Below the pieces are notes generated by a model. That model searched no databases, was not told the DNA's origin, and saw only the letters and a program-made list of their open reading frames with translations. Both the position numbers and the translations under genes were made by a program. From the NCBI GenBank assembly GCA_937900415.1, contig CALCEY010000009.1, positions 1-64,000 on the forward strand: a DNA stretch of 64,000 nt. Direction: 5' to 3'. The stretch's first letter is position 1; every line of letters starts with the position of its first letter. Of the stretch, positions 61,447 through 64,000 are shown piece after piece. This stretch comes from an uncultured Clostridia bacterium. Lineage in GTDB: Bacteria; Bacillota; Clostridia; Peptostreptococcales; Anaerovoracaceae.

Positions 61447-62283
61447 TTATTTCAAATCTTTTTTACGAAACAGCATAATTCCTAAGCCTGTAACAACAAC
61501 AGTTATAATTGATGAATATCCCATATATTTATACGGTTCTTCAACTTCCCCTTCCATCAACTTAAGCTGCTGACCTCCTGGAAGAAATTCATCTAAAAAT
61601 TCATAAATATCCCTTTGAGTTCCTGGTGGAAGATATCTTGAATTCTTTACTTTCTTATTTTCCAGCACACCTTGCTCTGTCATAAAGGCACCCTCGTAGT
61701 ATTCCGGCTCAGAAAGTAAAATTTTAAAATATGAGCCTGCAAAAAGAATTGCCATTGCCACAATAAGACTTATCACCGCAATTGCCGCTTTGTTTTGATT
61801 CAACATTGCAATAAATGTAAATATGGAAGAAAACACTGCACAAAGAATCAGTGCACATCCTAATGAAAGAAGAATCATTTTCATTTCACCAGTAAACCAT
61901 CCGGTAATTGGAATGCTTCCACACACATAAATCACAACATAAATCAAAGCTGCTACAACAGATCCTATGATACTTGTAATCAAATCTGCCATGTAAATTT
62001 CAAACCGCAAATGACCGACAATAATCTTATTTCGTATTGTACCATCACTATATTCAGTACCGGTAAACAGTGAAACAAAACACGCAATTACAATTCCCAT
62101 AAAAGAAGCAAAAGCAAATAGTGTTCCTTCCAGCTCCACCTCACTACCTTCATTTGTAGCTTTGTAATTTGAATAGATCATCAACAAAGCAAGCCCTACC
62201 ATAAAAACAAGAGCAGCATAGAAAATCTTTGACTTTTTCAGTCTCATAAAATTTGCATTTAATAATTTAGTCACGACTTCCAC
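61447..62283 (-). CDS. ABC-2 permease of a peptide-resistance type transporter
   Basis: A 278-residue protein with six hydrophobic helices. It starts MEVVTKLLNANFMRLKKSKIF; FTGTEYSDGTIRNKIIVGH near residue 75 is typical of the bacitracin/lantibiotic-immunity class of ABC-2 permeases. The large loop around LLSEPEYYEGAFMTEQGVLE lies between helices 4 and 6. The gene overlaps the ATPase gene by 17 bases and is followed by the kinase. Confidence 0.85.
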   Translation of the reverse strand: MEVVTKLLNANFMRLKKSKIFYAALVFMVGLALLMIYSNYKATNEGSEVELEGTLFAFASFMGIVIACFVSLFTGTEYSDGTIRNKIIVGHLRFEIYMADLITSIIGSVVAALIYVVIYVCGSIPITGWFTGEMKMILLSLGCALILCAVFSSIFTFIAMLNQNKAAIAVISLIVAMAILFAGSYFKILLSEPEYYEGAFMTEQGVLENKKVKNSRYLPPGTQRDIYEFLDEFLPGGQQLKLMEGEVEEPYKYMGYSSIITVVVTGLGIMLFRKKDLK

Positions 62284-63181
62284 CTCCTACAAGACTTATA
62301 AAGTAGCTTTCCAAACTCTCATCTCTTTCACTCATAGAAATTATACTTGCACCTTCCTTTGCAAGAGCAAGTGAAAGCTCTGATACATTCACTTCTTTAT
62401 AAATATCCGCTTCGGATTCAGAAATAATGTCATAATCTATAGACATGCCGTCTAGGACCTTTGCCAGCATTACAGTATCTGACACCTTTACTCTGGTGCA
62501 CTTTCTACATGCATTTTCAAGTTCTTCTGCACTGATTTCTTTTACAATATGTCCTTGATCTATGAAACCATAATGAGTTGCCAGCCTTGATAGTTCGTCC
62601 AGTATATGACTTGAAATCAAAACTGTAATCTGATGCTCTCTATTCAGCTTTAAGATGAGTTCCCTCATCTCAATAATTCCCTGTGGGTCAAGTCCGTTAA
62701 TCGGCTCATCAAGTACAAGAAAGTCAGGATCTCCGGCTAATGCAACTGCAATACCAAGACGCTGTTTCATTCCAAGAGAAAAATTTTTGGCTTTTTTATT
62801 TCCTGTATTTCCAAGTCCAACAAGTTCTAATAGTTCTGAAATCCCATCAAATGATGGCAGTCCTAAAACCTTATACTGTTCTTTTAAATTCTCGAAAGCT
62901 GTAAGTTCTCCATAAATAGAAGGCGTTTCAACTACAGCCCCCATCCTTCTTCTGCTCTCTCTAATTTCTTTTTCGTTACTACCATGTCCATACAGATAAA
63001 ATTCACCTTGCGTCTGCCTCTGAAGCCCACATATTATACGAATCAAAGTGGTTTTTCCGGCACCATTTTTTCCAACAAATCCATAAATAGAACCTTTGGG
63101 TACATTCATTGATAAGTTATTCAGTGCTTTAAAATGCTTATAGCTTTTAGAAAGCCCTGCAGTTTTTAAAACATACTCCAT
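62267..63181 (-). CDS. ABC transporter ATP-binding protein, BcrA-like
   Basis: A 304-residue ATPase. It has GFVGKNGAGKTTLIRIICG near residue 35, FSLGMKQRLGIAVALAGDP near 133, FLVLDEPINGLDPQGI near 155, an H-loop SSHILDEL, and a C-terminal extension of about 80 residues, as in BcrA. The most likely task is removal of or protection from a cell-wall-active peptide such as bacitracin or a lantibiotic; the substrate is not determined. Its promoter lies at 63200-63266. Confidence 0.88.
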   Translation of the reverse strand: MEYVLKTAGLSKSYKHFKALNNLSMNVPKGSIYGFVGKNGAGKTTLIRIICGLQRQTQGEFYLYGHGSNEKEIRESRRRMGAVVETPSIYGELTAFENLKEQYKVLGLPSFDGISELLELVGLGNTGNKKAKNFSLGMKQRLGIAVALAGDPDFLVLDEPINGLDPQGIIEMRELILKLNREHQITVLISSHILDELSRLATHYGFIDQGHIVKEISAEELENACRKCTRVKVSDTVMLAKVLDGMSIDYDIISESEADIYKEVNVSELSLALAKEGASIISMSERDESLESYFISLVGGGSRD

Positions 63182-63199
63182 CTTAACTACCTCCTTTTA

Positions 63200-63266
63200 A
63201 GTATAGCATTACTTTACAGTAAATAAGTAAAGATACCGGTTAAGAAAAGAGTAAAGAAACAGTAAA
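63200..63266 (-). promoter_or_regulatory. Promoter with repeated TTTACT boxes, ABC operon
   Basis: On the minus strand a TATACT -10 box (63200-63205) has no good -35 box. Four copies of TTTACT (seen as AGTAAA on the plus strand at 63218, 63226, 63250 and 63261) lie just upstream. The pair at 63250/63261 has an 11-base period, matching tandem OmpR-type binding. The response regulator encoded just upstream is the obvious candidate. Confidence 0.65.
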
Positions 63267-63286
63267 GATTTACAATTTCTTAAAAC

Positions 63287-63961
63287 TTATTCTGCCATTT
63301 TAAAGCCAATTCCCCATACAGCTTCAATATAGTCTTTATTACCTGCATCTTTCAACTTCTTCCTAAGATTACTCATATGTATTTTCAAAGAGTTTTCTGT
63401 GCAGTCCGGAGTATCTGTGCTAATATTGTCAAGTATTACAGATTTGGCGATGACCTGCCCACTATTTCTCATAAGCAATTTTAATATTGCAAATTCTGTT
63501 CTTGTCAGCCTGACTATTTCCTCTGCTACAGTAACTTGTTTTGAGTCGCAGTTCATTACAATATCATCGTATCTCAAAATGTTATTAGATGCATCTTCTA
63601 CTAATTTTTCTGATTGTCTCAGATGAGCCAAAATTCTTGCAAGAAGTTCTTCTATTTCAAAAGGCTTTGTAACATAATCAACAGCTCCGCCTCTTAGAAG
63701 ACTAACTTTATCAGTGAGCCCTGCCTTTGCACTGACCACCACAACAGGAATACCTGTAATCTGCGGAAGCACTTCTTCTCCATTAAGACCGGGCAGCATC
63801 AAATCAAGCAAAATCAGATCTGGCTTAATATCCTTTAAAACCAATAAAGCCTCAGTTCCCGAATAAGCATGGCTTACCTCATAGCCTTCCTTAGTTAGAA
63901 CATCTTCCAGCATTTCATTTATATGTATATCATCATCAATGATCAGTATTTTTTTCTTCAT
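63287..63961 (-). CDS. OmpR-family response regulator
   Basis: About 224 residues: a receiver domain with KKILIIDDDIHINEM at the start, phosphorylation site Asp53 in ILLDLMLPG, and Thr/Lys in VVSAKAG and VTKPFEIEEL. It is followed by a winged helix (Trans_reg_C) with IVRLTRTEFAILKLLMRNS and NSLKIHMSNLRKKL. I chose ATG 63961, nine bases after GGAGG; a longer frame to 63988 has no ribosome site. It is likely to work with the histidine kinase 60533-61420 and to act on the TTTACT repeats. Confidence 0.92.
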   Translation of the reverse strand: MKKKILIIDDDIHINEMLEDVLTKEGYEVSHAYSGTEALLVLKDIKPDLILLDLMLPGLNGEEVLPQITGIPVVVVSAKAGLTDKVSLLRGGAVDYVTKPFEIEELLARILAHLRQSEKLVEDASNNILRYDDIVMNCDSKQVTVAEEIVRLTRTEFAILKLLMRNSGQVIAKSVILDNISTDTPDCTENSLKIHMSNLRKKLKDAGNKDYIEAVWGIGFKMAE

Positions 63962-64000
63962 CACTTCATGCCTCCTTCGTTCGCACACATTTTAAGCATA

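Overview
The window looks like the chromosome of an anaerobic, low-to-medium GC Gram-positive bacterium of the Clostridia. The basis is strong GGAGG ribosome sites, TTGACA/TATAAT promoters, an IPKTG cell-wall sorting signal, a Cys-lipobox binding protein, a ferredoxin-like aldo/keto reductase, a PurO-type IMP cyclohydrolase and an unusual PurF. I cannot name the species from sequence alone. No rRNA, tRNA, CRISPR array, transposase or phage gene was found.

Layout. 0-12.9 kb: a tandem 94-base repeat, an ABC exporter, a bPH2 (YdbS/YdbT) - RidA operon, TrmO, an Eis-like acetyltransferase, an NhaC antiporter, a macro-domain + MATE pair, a TRIC-like channel and a CofE-family protein with its own promoter. 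13-24.7 kb: one purine operon transcribed right to left in the order purE-C-F-M-N-O-H(AICARFT)-D-L. It starts at a strong promoter followed by a probable ZTP riboswitch whose 3' domain forms part of an intrinsic terminator. 24.7-28.2 kb: SstT, an iron-sulfur aldo/keto reductase and a YeiH-type transporter.

28.2-48.7 kb is a branched-chain amino acid (BCAA) region. The livJHMGF uptake operon, ending in a cytidylate-kinase-like gene, lies next to the complete leuACD-ilvA-leuB-(DUF815 ATPase)-ilvBNCDE biosynthetic operon. Both operons have the same layout: promoter, a short translated reading frame very rich in Leu/Ile/Val, an intrinsic terminator, then the first structural gene. This points to leader-peptide attenuation controlling uptake and synthesis in parallel, and I consider it the best regulatory find here. 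No T-box sequence was seen in front of either operon.

48.8-54.9 kb: a DUF1538 membrane protein coupled to a tandem P-II-like protein, divergent from leuA; then panBC with a DUF2520 dehydrogenase that may be the ketopantoate reductase; then a membrane-anchored CHAP protein. 54.9-56.7 kb: an AbrB-like regulator with a palindrome over its own promoter, coupled to an ABC transporter.

56.7-60.4 kb is a decaying stretch. It holds a small gene broken by three short tandem duplications and two TGA codons, a beta-helix/Cna-B surface protein cut off from its start and signal peptide, and a small gene split by a one-base slip in an A run. 60.5-64 kb is visibly more AT-rich. It carries a response regulator, an ABC transporter and a histidine kinase of the peptide-resistance type, with repeated TTTACT boxes ahead of the ABC genes.
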